A DNA stretch of 64,000 bases from Marinobacter santoriniensis NKSG1 (GTDB lineage Bacteria > Pseudomonadota > Gammaproteobacteria > Pseudomonadales > Oleiphilaceae): the NCBI RefSeq assembly GCF_000347775.1, contig NZ_APAT01000023.1, positions 1 through 64,000 of the forward strand, given 5' to 3'. Shown here in pieces: positions 7,625 to 16,206 of this stretch. Below the pieces are notes generated by a model. That model was not told where the DNA came from, ran no database searches, and saw only the letters and a list, made by a program, of their open reading frames with translations. Both the position numbers and the translations under genes were made by a program. Positions within the stretch are counted from its first letter, which is position 1. Every line of letters begins with the position of its first letter.

Positions 7625-9028
7625 ATGAACTTTACTGAAGCCTCCCTGTTCTGGGGGTTCCTGCTGGTGTACGGCGTGGTGATGTACGTGCTGTCGCCGA
7701 AGAGCAAGAATGCGAATTCGTTTTACAAAGGCGCGGATGATCAGGGCAATCCGGTGGGTCAGTGGTCACTGACGGCGAGTATTTTTATCAGCTGGATTTT
7801 CGCCAAGTCGGTGACCAACGCGGCCAATCTTGGGGCGGCCTACGGCGTAGTCGGGGGGCTGGCTTACGCGAGTTACTGGCTGTCGATTCCGGTGGCTGGT
7901 TACATCATTTACCTGATCCGGACGCAGACCGGGGCGCGGAGTCTGCAGGACTTTCTCACCTCCCGGTTCGGCCGGCTGGCGGCGTTGGCGTTTGCGGCGG
8001 CGATTCTGATCCGGCTCTATAACGAAGTCTGGAGTAACACCGCGGTGGTGGGTGGCTACTTCGGGCTGCCTGGGCAATGGCAGTACTACACCGCGGCCAT
8101 GCTGTTTACCGTGTTCACCCTCGCCTACAGCCTGAAGGGCGGTCTGCGGTCCTCGATTTTTACCGACGTGATCCAGGCGGTGGTGTTCGTTTTCTTCGTG
8201 GGCGCCGTCCTGTTCCTCATCATACCGGCCAACGACACCAGCGCTCTGTTGAGCAATGGCGAATTTCGCCTGGATGCCGGGTTTGACCTGCTGCTTGTGG
8301 CACTGCTGCAGATGTTCAGTTATCCCTTCCACGATCCGGTGCTGACGGACCGGGGTTTTGTGAACCGGGAGAAAACCATGCTCAAGAGCTTCGTGGTGGC
8401 CGGTCTGCTCGGGTTTGTTGCGGTATTCATCTTCAGTCTGGTGGGTGTGCATGCCCGGCTGCAGGGGCTGGATCCCATGGGCAATGCGCCGGCGGCGGTG
8501 GGGCAGTCGCTCGGTCTGGCGGCTCTGTTCTTCATGAGCGTGGTCATGATGACGTCCGCAGGCTCAACGCTGGATTCCACCTTTACCTCGCTGGCCAAGT
8601 CCATGGCGGTGGATCTGCCCCGCCTGGCACAGCGGGCCAGGGACCGCCTGCCCAGTGTGCGCGTGGGCGCGGTCGTGATGGTGGTGTTTGCCCTTCTGGG
8701 GAACATCCCGATGTTTGCCGGTACCGATATCCTCAAGGCGACCACGATTTCAGGGACCATGGTGATGGGGCTGGCGCCGGTGTTCCTGTTCTACGGATTT
8801 ACCCGATGGTCGCCCTGGAGTTTTCACCTGAGCTTCTGGTCCGGACTGGTACTGGGCGTTCTGCTGGCCATTGGCATGATCCCGGCGAGCTGGGCGATCG
8901 GTGATGGCAAATACGCGCTCCTGCTCGGTGTGAATGCCCGGGGCTTCCTGATCTGTAGCGCCGGTTTCTTCCTGCCCCTGGCGATCCGCCGGCTCGCGGG
9001 TCGTTCACTGGCAGCCGGGGAGGCCTGA
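7625..9028 (+). CDS. Sodium:solute symporter family protein
   Basis: A 467-residue, very hydrophobic protein with about 13 transmembrane segments and the general look of the SSS (sodium:solute symporter) family. The N-terminal half includes FYKGADDQGNPVGQWSLTASIFISWIFAKSVTNAANLG, corresponding to the TM1 region, and later DPVLTDRGF and SAGSTLDSTFTSLAKS, matching the Na2-site and TM8 region of the family. The substrate is unknown; it is not a clear PutP, PanF or SglT. The metallophosphoesterase gene begins 4 nt after its stop, so the two are almost certainly cotranscribed. Together with the radical SAM gene they may form one pathway, with this protein importing the substrate. Confidence 0.85.
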   Translation: MNFTEASLFWGFLLVYGVVMYVLSPKSKNANSFYKGADDQGNPVGQWSLTASIFISWIFAKSVTNAANLGAAYGVVGGLAYASYWLSIPVAGYIIYLIRTQTGARSLQDFLTSRFGRLAALAFAAAILIRLYNEVWSNTAVVGGYFGLPGQWQYYTAAMLFTVFTLAYSLKGGLRSSIFTDVIQAVVFVFFVGAVLFLIIPANDTSALLSNGEFRLDAGFDLLLVALLQMFSYPFHDPVLTDRGFVNREKTMLKSFVVAGLLGFVAVFIFSLVGVHARLQGLDPMGNAPAAVGQSLGLAALFFMSVVMMTSAGSTLDSTFTSLAKSMAVDLPRLAQRARDRLPSVRVGAVVMVVFALLGNIPMFAGTDILKATTISGTMVMGLAPVFLFYGFTRWSPWSFHLSFWSGLVLGVLLAIGMIPASWAIGDGKYALLLGVNARGFLICSAGFFLPLAIRRLAGRSLAAGEA

Positions 9029-9032
9029 ATCC

Positions 9033-9977
9033 ATGGAGGAAGGGCGCAGCTGTCCCCTGGCGTACCGATATTCCCCGTCGCGGCTGGGCGACGATCCCGT
9101 CCGGATCACGGAAGATGTGCTCTACGTCGTTGGCGGACTGTACGGGAATATTGAGGCCCTGAATGAAATCGAGCGAATGGCTGCTGAGGAGGCGCGTAAC
9201 GGACGCAGAGTCCGGCTGGTCTTCAATGGTGACTTCAACTGGTTCAACGCCAGCGACGACCTGTTCCGCGAGATCAACGCCCGGGTGTTGCGACATATGG
9301 CCTGCCTCGGGAACGTCGAGTATGAGCTGGCGAATCCCAGTCCGGGTGCGGGGTGTGGTTGCGCCTATCCGGATTTTGTCGATCAGGGCGTCGTCGAACG
9401 TTCCAATCGCATCATTTCCAGGCTGCAGGACATTGCCAGGGATCAGCCGGACCTGATGGAAAAACTGGGTCGACTGCCCCGATTCCGATGCCTGATGTTT
9501 GGAGGCCTAAAGATTTTGGTGCTGCACGGCGATCCGGAGTCTATAGCCGGCTGGGGTCTGGCCCATGAGGCGTTCGCAGACGGCAATCGAAAACAGCTCG
9601 AATCCTGGTTCGAGGCGACCGGTGCGGATGCCATTGTCTGCACACATACCTGCCTGCCTGTGCTCTGGACTGGCAGTGTTAACGGACGAGAACGGGTAGT
9701 GGTGAACAACGGATCCGCGGGCATGGGTAACCTGAGTTCGGACCGCCGGGGTCTGATTGCCCGTATCAGTGCTGCAGACGGCGCCGTTGAGCCTGTCGTC
9801 GCGACAGACTGTCACGATCTGCAGTTTTCGCTGCAGCCAGTCGCCTTTGATCATGAGGCGTGGATGGAGCGGTTCGATGCCCTCTGGCCACCCGGTTCCG
9901 ACGCCGCGCTCTCCTATCGCAACCGGCTCCTGGGGGGGACGACCCTGCTGCCCGGCGATGTCCGGTTCCTTGCCTGA
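9033..9977 (+). CDS. Metallophosphoesterase-fold protein with degenerate first metal motif
   Basis: A 314-residue protein in the calcineurin-like phosphoesterase fold. Recognisable motifs are FNGDFNWFN (GD motif), LGNVEYEL (GNHE equivalent), ILVLHGDP (GH equivalent), CTHTCLPV (late His) and VVNNGSAGMGN. The normally invariant D-x-H of motif 1 reads VVGGLYGN, so both first-site metal ligands are absent, and the His of GNHE is Val. It is either an atypical one-metal enzyme or a non-catalytic binding protein. It follows the symporter gene by 4 nt. A Cys-rich insert (GAGCGCAY) near residue 110 is another oddity. Confidence 0.75.
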   Translation: MEEGRSCPLAYRYSPSRLGDDPVRITEDVLYVVGGLYGNIEALNEIERMAAEEARNGRRVRLVFNGDFNWFNASDDLFREINARVLRHMACLGNVEYELANPSPGAGCGCAYPDFVDQGVVERSNRIISRLQDIARDQPDLMEKLGRLPRFRCLMFGGLKILVLHGDPESIAGWGLAHEAFADGNRKQLESWFEATGADAIVCTHTCLPVLWTGSVNGRERVVVNNGSAGMGNLSSDRRGLIARISAADGAVEPVVATDCHDLQFSLQPVAFDHEAWMERFDALWPPGSDAALSYRNRLLGGTTLLPGDVRFLA

Positions 9978-10071
9978 CTGTCATCCGAATGTCACTGGCG
10001 AATGCTGCAATCGGGTCTATTATTGATAGGACGAGGCAGGGTTCTCGGCAGAGGGCCTGTTTTCCGCTGAC

Positions 10072-10099
10072 TTGAAATATATTTTGTGGTCTATATAAT
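10072..10099 (+). promoter_or_regulatory. sigma70-type promoter for ectA
   Basis: A -35 TTGAAA (10072-10077) and a perfect -10 TATAAT (10094-10099) are separated by 16 bp in an AT-rich patch. Transcription would start near 10106, about 28 nt before the preferred ectA ATG. A vegetative promoter here fits reports of osmotically tuned sigma70 promoters of ect operons. Confidence 0.7.
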
Positions 10100-10133
10100 T
10101 CAGCACTAACTTTTGAAGCGAATTGATCACGTT

Positions 10134-10649
10134 ATGACATCAGAAGGTTCGAATACCACCGCCATCAGCCTCCGCAAACCGACGAAGGATGATGGCTTCC
10201 GGCTTCACCAGCTGGTGGCGGAATGCCCCCCGCTGGACCCCAACTCGATTTACTGCAACCTGTTGCAGTGCAGCCACTTTGCCGAAACCGGCGTGGCCGC
10301 GGAGAAGGAAGGCGATCTGGTCGGCTTTATCTCCGGATACATCCCTCCCCAACAGCCCGAGACCGTGTTTGTCTGGCAGGTGGCCGTTCACGAGAAAGGT
10401 CGTGGACAGGGTCTCGCCAAGCGGATGCTGAAAGAGATCGTTTCCCGGGATGCGTGCAAAGACGTGACCCACATGGAAACGACCATCACCGCCGACAACG
10501 AGGCCTCATGGGCGCTGTTCCGTTCATTCGCCCGTGATATGGGAGCCGAGCTCACCTACCACGAGCACTTCGAGAAAGAGACCCATTTTGGCGGCAAGCA
10601 CGACTCCGAGTTCCTGCTGCGCATCGGGCCTTTCACGAAGCCTGTCTGA
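10134..10649 (+). CDS. ectA: L-2,4-diaminobutyrate acetyltransferase
   Basis: A 171-residue GNAT acetyltransferase of the EctA family. It transfers acetyl from acetyl-CoA to L-2,4-diaminobutyrate to give N-gamma-acetyl-diaminobutyrate, the second step of ectoine synthesis. Family signatures are LRKPTKDDG near the N terminus, DPNSIYCNLLQCSHF, and the acetyl-CoA loop VHEKGRGQGLAKRML. The conserved ending ETHFGGKHDSEFLLRI matches the family. A TTG codon at 10113 extends the frame by seven codons, but the ATG at 10134 gives the usual N terminus. ectB follows after 187 nt, a long gap for an ect operon. Confidence 0.95.
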   Translation: MTSEGSNTTAISLRKPTKDDGFRLHQLVAECPPLDPNSIYCNLLQCSHFAETGVAAEKEGDLVGFISGYIPPQQPETVFVWQVAVHEKGRGQGLAKRMLKEIVSRDACKDVTHMETTITADNEASWALFRSFARDMGAELTYHEHFEKETHFGGKHDSEFLLRIGPFTKPV

Positions 10650-10836
10650 GAGCCCTGAGTTCACGATCAAGCATCGTGAATGACTGACTGTGATTTGGAC
10701 TAGCCGGTGGGCCGCCCGAGGTGGGCCCGCTGTTAAGGCTTAAACCAACGCACGGCGGGCTTGTCGCGACCGATAGATACCAACCGGCAGGCTCCCGCGC
10801 ATTTACCTCGAACCTGACATGCTAAGAGGCAAGACA

Positions 10837-12105
10837 ATGGAAATTTTCAAGTCGACCGAATCCGAAGTACGTGTTTACTCCCGTGCCTTTCCGGTGATTT
10901 TTAACCGCGCCAAGAATGCGCATCTGTACACCGAAGACGGCAAGGAGTACCTGGATTTTCTGGCCGGTGCCGGTTCACTGAACTACGGCCACAACAACGA
11001 CATCCTCAAGAAGGCATTGCTTGAATACATCGAGGCCGACGGCGTCAGCCAGGGCCTGGACCTGTTCACCACGGCCAAGCACGACTTCATCGAGTCGTAC
11101 AAGAAGCATATCCTCGAGCCGCGCGGACTGGACTACAAGATGCAGTTCACCGGCCCCACCGGTACCAACTGTGTCGAAGCGGCCATGAAGCTGGCGCGCA
11201 AGGTGAAGGGCCGTACCGGCATCATCTCCTTCACCAACGGTTTCCACGGCGTGACCACCGGTGCGGTCGCCGCGACCGGTAACAAACACCACCGTGGTGG
11301 TGTCGGCACCCCGCTGGGCAATGTCGACTTCATGTTCTACGACGGCTACCTGGGCGAGGATGTCGATACCCTGAAGATCATGGACAAGGTGCTGTCTGAC
11401 AGCTCCTCAGGTGTTGAATTGCCGGCTGCCGTCATCGTTGAAGCGGTGCAGGGCGAAGGCGGTCTGAACGCCGCCCGTGCTGAATGGCTCAAGGGCCTGT
11501 CGGATCTGTGTAAGAAGCACGACATCCTGCTGATCCTGGACGACATCCAGGCGGGCAACGGTCGTACCGGCGAGTTCTTCAGCTTTGAGTTCGCGGGTAT
11601 CAAACCGGACATCGTGACCGTGTCCAAGTCCCTGAGTGGCTACGGCCTGCCGATGGCGCTGGTGCTGTTCAAGCCGGAACTGGACGTCTGGGATCCGGGC
11701 GAGCACAACGGTACCTTCCGCGGCAACAACATGGCGTTTATCACTGCCCGGACTGCGGTTGAGACCTACTGGAAGGACGATGCCTTTGCCAACGAGGTGA
11801 AGGCGAAATCCAAGGTACTGGGCGATGCCCTGAAAGCTATTTGCGACAAGTACCCGACCGAATTCAAAATGAAGGGTCGTGGCATGATGCGGGGTATCGA
11901 GGCGAAGGACGCGGATCTGACCGGTCCGATTACCAAGCGTGCCTTCGAACATGGCCTGATCATCGAGACCAGTGGTCCCAATGACGAAGTCATCAAGTGC
12001 CTGATGCCGTTGACCACCAGCGAGGAAGACCTGAAGAAAGGTGCCGCCCTGCTGGCCGAGAGTGTCGATGAAATCATGCAGGAAGGTGTGAGTGAGGCGT
12101 CGTAA
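10837..12105 (+). CDS. ectB: Diaminobutyrate-2-oxoglutarate transaminase
   Basis: A 422-residue class III PLP aminotransferase that makes L-2,4-diaminobutyrate from aspartate semialdehyde and glutamate, the first ectoine step. Visible signatures are the start [64 protein letters not shown] and the PLP lysine in [12 protein letters not shown]. The ATG at 10837 is preferred over 10819 because AGAGGC lies upstream and EctB proteins begin this way. The aspartokinase gene follows after 50 nt; ectC, which normally sits between, is absent. Confidence 0.96.
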   Translation: MEIFKSTESEVRVYSRAFPVIFNRAKNAHLYTEDGKEYLDFLAGAGSLNYGHNNDILKKALLEYIEADGVSQGLDLFTTAKHDFIESYKKHILEPRGLDYKMQFTGPTGTNCVEAAMKLARKVKGRTGIISFTNGFHGVTTGAVAATGNKHHRGGVGTPLGNVDFMFYDGYLGEDVDTLKIMDKVLSDSSSGVELPAAVIVEAVQGEGGLNAARAEWLKGLSDLCKKHDILLILDDIQAGNGRTGEFFSFEFAGIKPDIVTVSKSLSGYGLPMALVLFKPELDVWDPGEHNGTFRGNNMAFITARTAVETYWKDDAFANEVKAKSKVLGDALKAICDKYPTEFKMKGRGMMRGIEAKDADLTGPITKRAFEHGLIIETSGPNDEVIKCLMPLTTSEEDLKKGAALLAESVDEIMQEGVSEAS

Positions 12106-12155
12106 GACGCCTTCATTCCAGGACATTCATTCCGCAGGATAGCGAAGGCCGACTT

Positions 12156-13607
12156 ATGACTACTGCACAACATACCGTCGAGAAAATCGGCGGTACTTCC
12201 ATGAGTAACTACGAGGCCGTGCGCGACAACATCATTGTTGGCCAGCGTACCAAGGACGACCTCTACCAGCGTATCTTCGTGGTGTCCGCCTATGGCGGCG
12301 TGACCGACGAACTGCTGGAACACAAAAAGACCGGCGAGCCGGGCGTCTATGCCCTGTTTGCCGACGCCGAATCGGACTGGGCCTGGGGCGACGATCTCAC
12401 CAAGCTGATCCAGTTCCTGACCGATTTTAACGGCGAGCTGTTCGAGGACCCGATGCTCAAACAGCAGGCGGACCAGTTCATCACCGACCGTATTGAAGGT
12501 GTCCGGGGATGTCTGATCGATCTGCAGCGCCTGTGCTCCTATGGCCAGTTCCAGCTGGAAGAGCATCTGCTGACGGTTCGGGAGATGCTGGCAGGTATCG
12601 GTGAGGCCCACAGTGCCTTCAACACCGCCCTGAAATTGCAGCAGGAAGGCATCAATGCCCGTTTTGTCGACCTGACCGGCTGGCGTGATTCGGAACTTTT
12701 GCCGCTGGACGAAAAGCTCAAGCAGGCGTTCGACAACGTCGATCTGACCCGCGAGTTGCCGATTGTGACCGGTTACGCCCAGTGCAAGGAAGGTCTGATG
12801 CGGACCTTCGACCGGGGCTACAGCGAGATGACCTTCAGCCGGGTGGCGGTGATTACCCATGCCCGCGAAGCCATCATCCACAAGGAATATCACCTGAGCT
12901 CCGCCGATCCGAAAATCGTTGGCGAAGACAAGGTGGTGCCGCTGGGCCGGACCAACTACGACGTGGCGGATCAGCTCGCCAACCTGGGGATGGAAGCGAT
13001 TCACCCCCGGGCCGGCAAGGGCCTCCGTCAGAACGAGATTCCGCTTCGGGTGATGAACACCTTCGAGCCGGAGCATACCGGTACGCTGATCACCGGCGAT
13101 TACATCAGCGAGACAGCGCAGGTGGAGATCGTCGCGGGTGCCAAGGGCGTGTTCGCCATCGAAGTCTTCGACCAGGACATGCAGGGTGAGCCGGGCTCCG
13201 ACCGGAAGATTCTGGACGTGCTGAGCCGCTTCAAGGTCCGGTTCATGTCCAAGGACACCAACGCCAATACCATCACCCATTACGTGGATACCACGCTCAA
13301 GCACATCAAACGGGTGGTCAAGGCGCTGGAACAGGAGTTCCCCAACGCTGAGATCAGCACTCGCAAGGTGGCCCTGGTATCGGCCATCGGCAGTGACATG
13401 AAAGTGCCGGGGATTCTCGCCCGCTCTGTGAAGTCGCTGGCGGATCGTGAGATCAGTGTGTTGGCCGTGCATCAATGCATGCGCCAGGTGGACATCCAGT
13501 TCGTGATTGATGAAGACCATTACGAACAGGCCATTGTCGCGCTGCACGGCGCCTTGATTGAACCGCATAACCACGAATACGCGATCGTGGCGGCATCAAT
13601 CGAGTAA
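12156..13607 (+). CDS. ask: Aspartate kinase, ectoine-operon type
   Basis: A 483-residue aspartokinase (Ask_Ect type) supplying aspartyl phosphate, the precursor of aspartate semialdehyde used by EctB. It shows the kinase motif VEKIGGTSMSNY at the N terminus, FVVSAYGGVTDEL, the substrate loop TGYAQCKEGLMRTFDRGYSEMTFS, and two C-terminal ACT domains (EIVAGAKGVFAIEVFDQ and VALVSAIGSDMKVPG). Ectoine-type kinases are usually relieved of lysine/threonine feedback; I infer but cannot see that. It is the last gene of the ect unit. An imperfect hairpin follows at 13615-13647. Confidence 0.93.
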   Translation: MTTAQHTVEKIGGTSMSNYEAVRDNIIVGQRTKDDLYQRIFVVSAYGGVTDELLEHKKTGEPGVYALFADAESDWAWGDDLTKLIQFLTDFNGELFEDPMLKQQADQFITDRIEGVRGCLIDLQRLCSYGQFQLEEHLLTVREMLAGIGEAHSAFNTALKLQQEGINARFVDLTGWRDSELLPLDEKLKQAFDNVDLTRELPIVTGYAQCKEGLMRTFDRGYSEMTFSRVAVITHAREAIIHKEYHLSSADPKIVGEDKVVPLGRTNYDVADQLANLGMEAIHPRAGKGLRQNEIPLRVMNTFEPEHTGTLITGDYISETAQVEIVAGAKGVFAIEVFDQDMQGEPGSDRKILDVLSRFKVRFMSKDTNANTITHYVDTTLKHIKRVVKALEQEFPNAEISTRKVALVSAIGSDMKVPGILARSVKSLADREISVLAVHQCMRQVDIQFVIDEDHYEQAIVALHGALIEPHNHEYAIVAASIE

Positions 13608-13614
13608 GAGGTTG

Positions 13615-13647
13615 CCCGCAGACGAAACCGGTCGCTTCGTTAGCGGG
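13615..13647 (+). terminator. Possible terminator of the ect operon
   Basis: CCCGC-a-GACGAA pairs with TTCGTT-a-GCGGG across a 9-nt loop, with two internal mismatches. There is no U-tract, so if it terminates it is probably factor-assisted. Confidence 0.3.
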
Positions 13648-13792
13648 TAATGGAGGATGTCTTGCCTCCAGATCGGGCGCCCGGCCGGCCGCCTCATCCT
13701 GTGTGAGTGTTTTGGCCGGGCGTGGCCGATCCAGTGACCACCCTGCCTCGTATTTCCCTGTACATTCTCAGACCAAGATCGGACCCGACGTC

Positions 13793-14791
13793 ATGTTACA
13801 CACTGACACTATGGGACCGTCTCCGACTCTGCCCCGCGATGGCGAAAGGGATTCCCTGGTCGGGCTGTATTTCAGGGATGCGTCCCGATACGACCTGCTT
13901 TCCGACGAACAGGAACGTCGTCTTTCCCGAAAACTGACCCTCTGTTTCCGGGTCGTCAGCCGTGAGCTGGCCCTGCCCGAGGACACGCCCCAGACCTTCC
14001 GTGAAGTCATGGGCAGCCTTGGGGATGCCTGCGCGTTTTCCACCCGCTGTCGGAGGGCCTACCACCTTGCCATGGCCTGCCGCCGGAAGCTGATTCAGAG
14101 CAACCTCCGCCTGGCAGTGCACATCGCCCGCCGGTTTGGTCAGAACGGTATTCCGATGTCGGATCTGATCCAGGATGCCAACGTCGGCCTGATCAAGGCG
14201 GCAGAACGATTTGATCCTGGCAAGGGTTTCCGGTTTTCAACCTACGCCTACTGGTGGATCAGTGAAGAGGTCAAACGCTGTCTTCAGCGAGGTACCCGTG
14301 TGGTTCACACGCCAGAGAATGTGGTCGATGAGATCCGCAAGTTGCAGAAGGTTTCGCTACGACTCAACCGCGAACTCGGTCGAGAACCTTCCCAGGCCGA
14401 ACTGGCCCGCGAAATGGAAGCCTCACCGTCCCGGATTGGTGAGCTGAGGGCCCTGGCATCGCGTGAGGTTTCCACCGAAACGCCCCTGATCGAGGACAGT
14501 GCCCTGACCCTGGGAGACAGCCTCGAGGGTCGTGGCAGTATGACACCGGACCATCCGATGTCCGAGAGAGACCGGCAGCGAGCACTGCGGCGCATGCTGG
14601 GCGAGTTGACCGAACGTGAGCAGGATATCCTCACCCGACGGTTCGGCCTGGATCGCCCCGCACCGGAGACCCTGCAGGTCATTTCCGATCAGTTGGGCAT
14701 CAGCCGGGAGCGGGTGCGGCAGATTGAGAAGGGCGCGCTGCGCAAATTGCAGAGTCGCTTCGACGGTCCGGACGATGCCTACGGCGCCTGA
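13793..14791 (+). CDS. RpoS-like group 2 sigma factor
   Basis: A 332-residue sigma70-family protein with regions 1.2 (DSLVGLYFRDASRYDLLSDEQE), 2 (MSDLIQDANVGLIKAAERFDPGKGFRFSTYAYWWI), 3 (EPSQAELAREM) and 4 (LTEREQDILTRRFGLD ... LGISRERVRQIEKGALRKLQ). Region 1.1 and the non-conserved region of RpoD are missing, so it is a group 2 factor of RpoS or related type. Region 2.4 (VKRCLQRGTRVVHTPENVV) differs from typical RpoS, suggesting divergent promoter choice. It is not in the usual nlpD-rpoS context but lies directly after the ectoine genes. The start is uncertain: a GTG at 13703 and an ATG at 13811 are alternatives. Confidence 0.85.
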   Translation: MLHTDTMGPSPTLPRDGERDSLVGLYFRDASRYDLLSDEQERRLSRKLTLCFRVVSRELALPEDTPQTFREVMGSLGDACAFSTRCRRAYHLAMACRRKLIQSNLRLAVHIARRFGQNGIPMSDLIQDANVGLIKAAERFDPGKGFRFSTYAYWWISEEVKRCLQRGTRVVHTPENVVDEIRKLQKVSLRLNRELGREPSQAELAREMEASPSRIGELRALASREVSTETPLIEDSALTLGDSLEGRGSMTPDHPMSERDRQRALRRMLGELTEREQDILTRRFGLDRPAPETLQVISDQLGISRERVRQIEKGALRKLQSRFDGPDDAYGA

Positions 14792-14807
14792 CCCTCTCAG
14801 GCGCCGT
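14781..14807. terminator. Hairpin spanning two convergent stop codons
   Basis: A perfect 11-bp stem (ACGGCGCCTGA / TCAGGCGCCGT) with a 5-nt loop. The stop codon of the sigma gene and that of the convergent DUF3429 gene both lie inside the stem. No U-tract is present on either strand. Confidence 0.45.
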
Positions 14808-15252
14808 GCAACAACAGAAACCAGGCCGCCACGGTCAGTTGGCAGGTAAGCACGACCGTGGTCAGCACCAGTCGCAGGCGCCGGTACCAATCCGGCCAGT
14901 AAATCCGCATCCATCGCGCATCGACAACGTACAGGGCAAGGTAGGCCAGCGTGTACAGGACGATCTGGACGTGGGTAGATAGGAGGAGTCCCACACCTGC
15001 GGTCACGAAGAAGACCTGGCTCAGAAGCATGGTGACCAGGGGGGAGAGCGGGTAGCAGCGATCTTCGAGCTGCATTGCAATCGGCCAGTAGACCCCGGCC
15101 ATGAAGGCCAGGATGCCGGCACTGTAGAGGTAGAAATACCCCATGATTGCGACGCTGCTTCCCGGAATCAGGAAGAGACCAACCACGCCGAGAATGAACG
15201 GTATGAGTCCGGCGATCCCCACCAGAACCGCCAGTCGCGAGACGGAAATCAC
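14797..15252 (-). CDS. DUF3429 family inner-membrane protein
   Basis: A 151-residue protein with about five transmembrane helices (residues 6-28, 35-57, 74-92, 95-112, 127-148) and the family signature FMAGVYWPIAM plus a YPLSPLV segment. This matches DUF3429, a widespread proteobacterial membrane family of unknown function. It starts with GTG inside the stop of the upstream gene (GTGA overlap), so translation is coupled to the DUF6482-like gene. Confidence 0.75.
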   Translation of the reverse strand: MISVSRLAVLVGIAGLIPFILGVVGLFLIPGSSVAIMGYFYLYSAGILAFMAGVYWPIAMQLEDRCYPLSPLVTMLLSQVFFVTAGVGLLLSTHVQIVLYTLAYLALYVVDARWMRIYWPDWYRRLRLVLTTVVLTCQLTVAAWFLLLHGA

Positions 15253-15581
15253 TGGCGTTGCCTCTGGACCTTGATGCGCATGGGCTCGATCGGGCCGGAC
15301 GCCATACCGACCATCTCGTGGTAGGCAGACGGATGAACCACCTCGGTTTCCCGCACCTGGAAGGAAGCCAGCGTATCCTGAATTTCCCAGGCGCTCCGAA
15401 ACAGCCGGGTCTTCTGGTCCGGGTCGGAAAGCAGCAACGTCTGCCCATCGATCACCAGCCGTGCCATGTAGCGCTGGCCTTCCAGAGAGATGATTTCAAG
15501 AAGGTCGATGACCAGATCCCGCGTGCTTCTGAGTTCGTCGAGGGTGATTCTCACAATCGGGCTCCGGGTTAGTTGACTCAC
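15249..15581 (-). CDS. DUF6482-like small protein
   Basis: A 110-residue soluble protein with a core of beta strands (ARLVIDGQTLLLSD, FRSAWEIQDTL, FQVRETEVVHPSAYHEMVGM). It resembles the DUF6482 family, small proteins of unknown role common in marine gammaproteobacteria; the family call is from memory. It is translationally coupled to the DUF3429 membrane protein, so the pair may work together. No catalytic residues are apparent. Confidence 0.6.
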   Translation of the reverse strand: MSQLTRSPIVRITLDELRSTRDLVIDLLEIISLEGQRYMARLVIDGQTLLLSDPDQKTRLFRSAWEIQDTLASFQVRETEVVHPSAYHEMVGMASGPIEPMRIKVQRQRQ

Positions 15582-15612
15582 CCCCTAATTACGACCCTGA
15601 ATCACCAGAGGA

Positions 15613-16206
15613 TCATTTTGACAGCTCGGAACACACCGAATGTTGAGGGCAGGTAACCAGGTGGTCGTTGACCATGCCGGTGGCCTGCATGAAGGCATAG
15701 ACGATGGTGGGGCCGACAAAGTTGAACCCTGCCTTTTTCAGGGCTTTCGACATGGCCACCGATTCCGGCGTTGTGGTCGGCACCTCATCGAGGGTTCGCC
15801 ATCGGTTCTGGATGGGCTGATGATCCACGAATGACCAGAGAAACTCGGCGAACTCCGTTCCCTGATCCCGAAGTGCCAGATAGCCCCGGGCGTTGCGAAT
15901 GATGGACTGGACTTTCAGTCGGTTGCGGATGATCCCCGGATTGCCGAGCAGGTCCTCGATCTTGCGGTCGTCGTAACGCACGATCCGTTCCGGGTCGAAC
16001 CGATCGTAGGCCTCCCGGTAAGCGTCCTGCTTGCGCAGTATGGTGATCCAGCTCAGACCTGCCTGCTGCCCGTCCAGGCAGAGTTTCTCGAACAACGCCA
16101 GACTGTCGTATTCCGGGCGTCCCCAAACCGTGTCGTGGTAATGAACGTAGAGTGGATCGTTACCACACCAGGGACATCGCTGTGGCTCGCTCATGGGATG
16201 GCTCAT
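15613..16206 (-). CDS. tag: DNA-3-methyladenine glycosylase I
   Basis: A 197-residue base-excision repair glycosylase that removes 3-methyladenine from alkylated DNA. Signatures are RCPWCGNDPLYVHYHDTVWGRPEYDS at the N terminus (zinc and base-pocket residues), GLSWITILRKQDAYREAY, the catalytic-region helix-hairpin-helix with NRLKVQSIIRNARGYL, GFNFVGPTIVYAFMQATGMVNDH and the C-terminal HLVTCPQH zinc ligands. Its length fits the family. Its ATG overlaps the stop of the phosphopantetheinyl transferase gene (ATGA), implying coupling to an otherwise unrelated function. Confidence 0.95.
   Translation of the reverse strand: MSHPMSEPQRCPWCGNDPLYVHYHDTVWGRPEYDSLALFEKLCLDGQQAGLSWITILRKQDAYREAYDRFDPERIVRYDDRKIEDLLGNPGIIRNRLKVQSIIRNARGYLALRDQGTEFAEFLWSFVDHQPIQNRWRTLDEVPTTTPESVAMSKALKKAGFNFVGPTIVYAFMQATGMVNDHLVTCPQHSVCSELSK

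Noticed and set aside
7203-7628. Short open frames encoding SLRSD-type peptides
   Set aside because: They arise from the palindromic repeats and recur at 27224-27707 for the same reason; no ribosome sites or domains.
10650-10836. ectC or a small gene between ectA and ectB
   Set aside because: The 187-bp gap has no open frame of useful length and no EctC motifs.
11766-13574. 602-codon open frame on the minus strand
   Set aside because: It is antisense to ectB and ask, whose products are unmistakable; long antisense frames are common in high-GC genes and this one has no recognisable domain.
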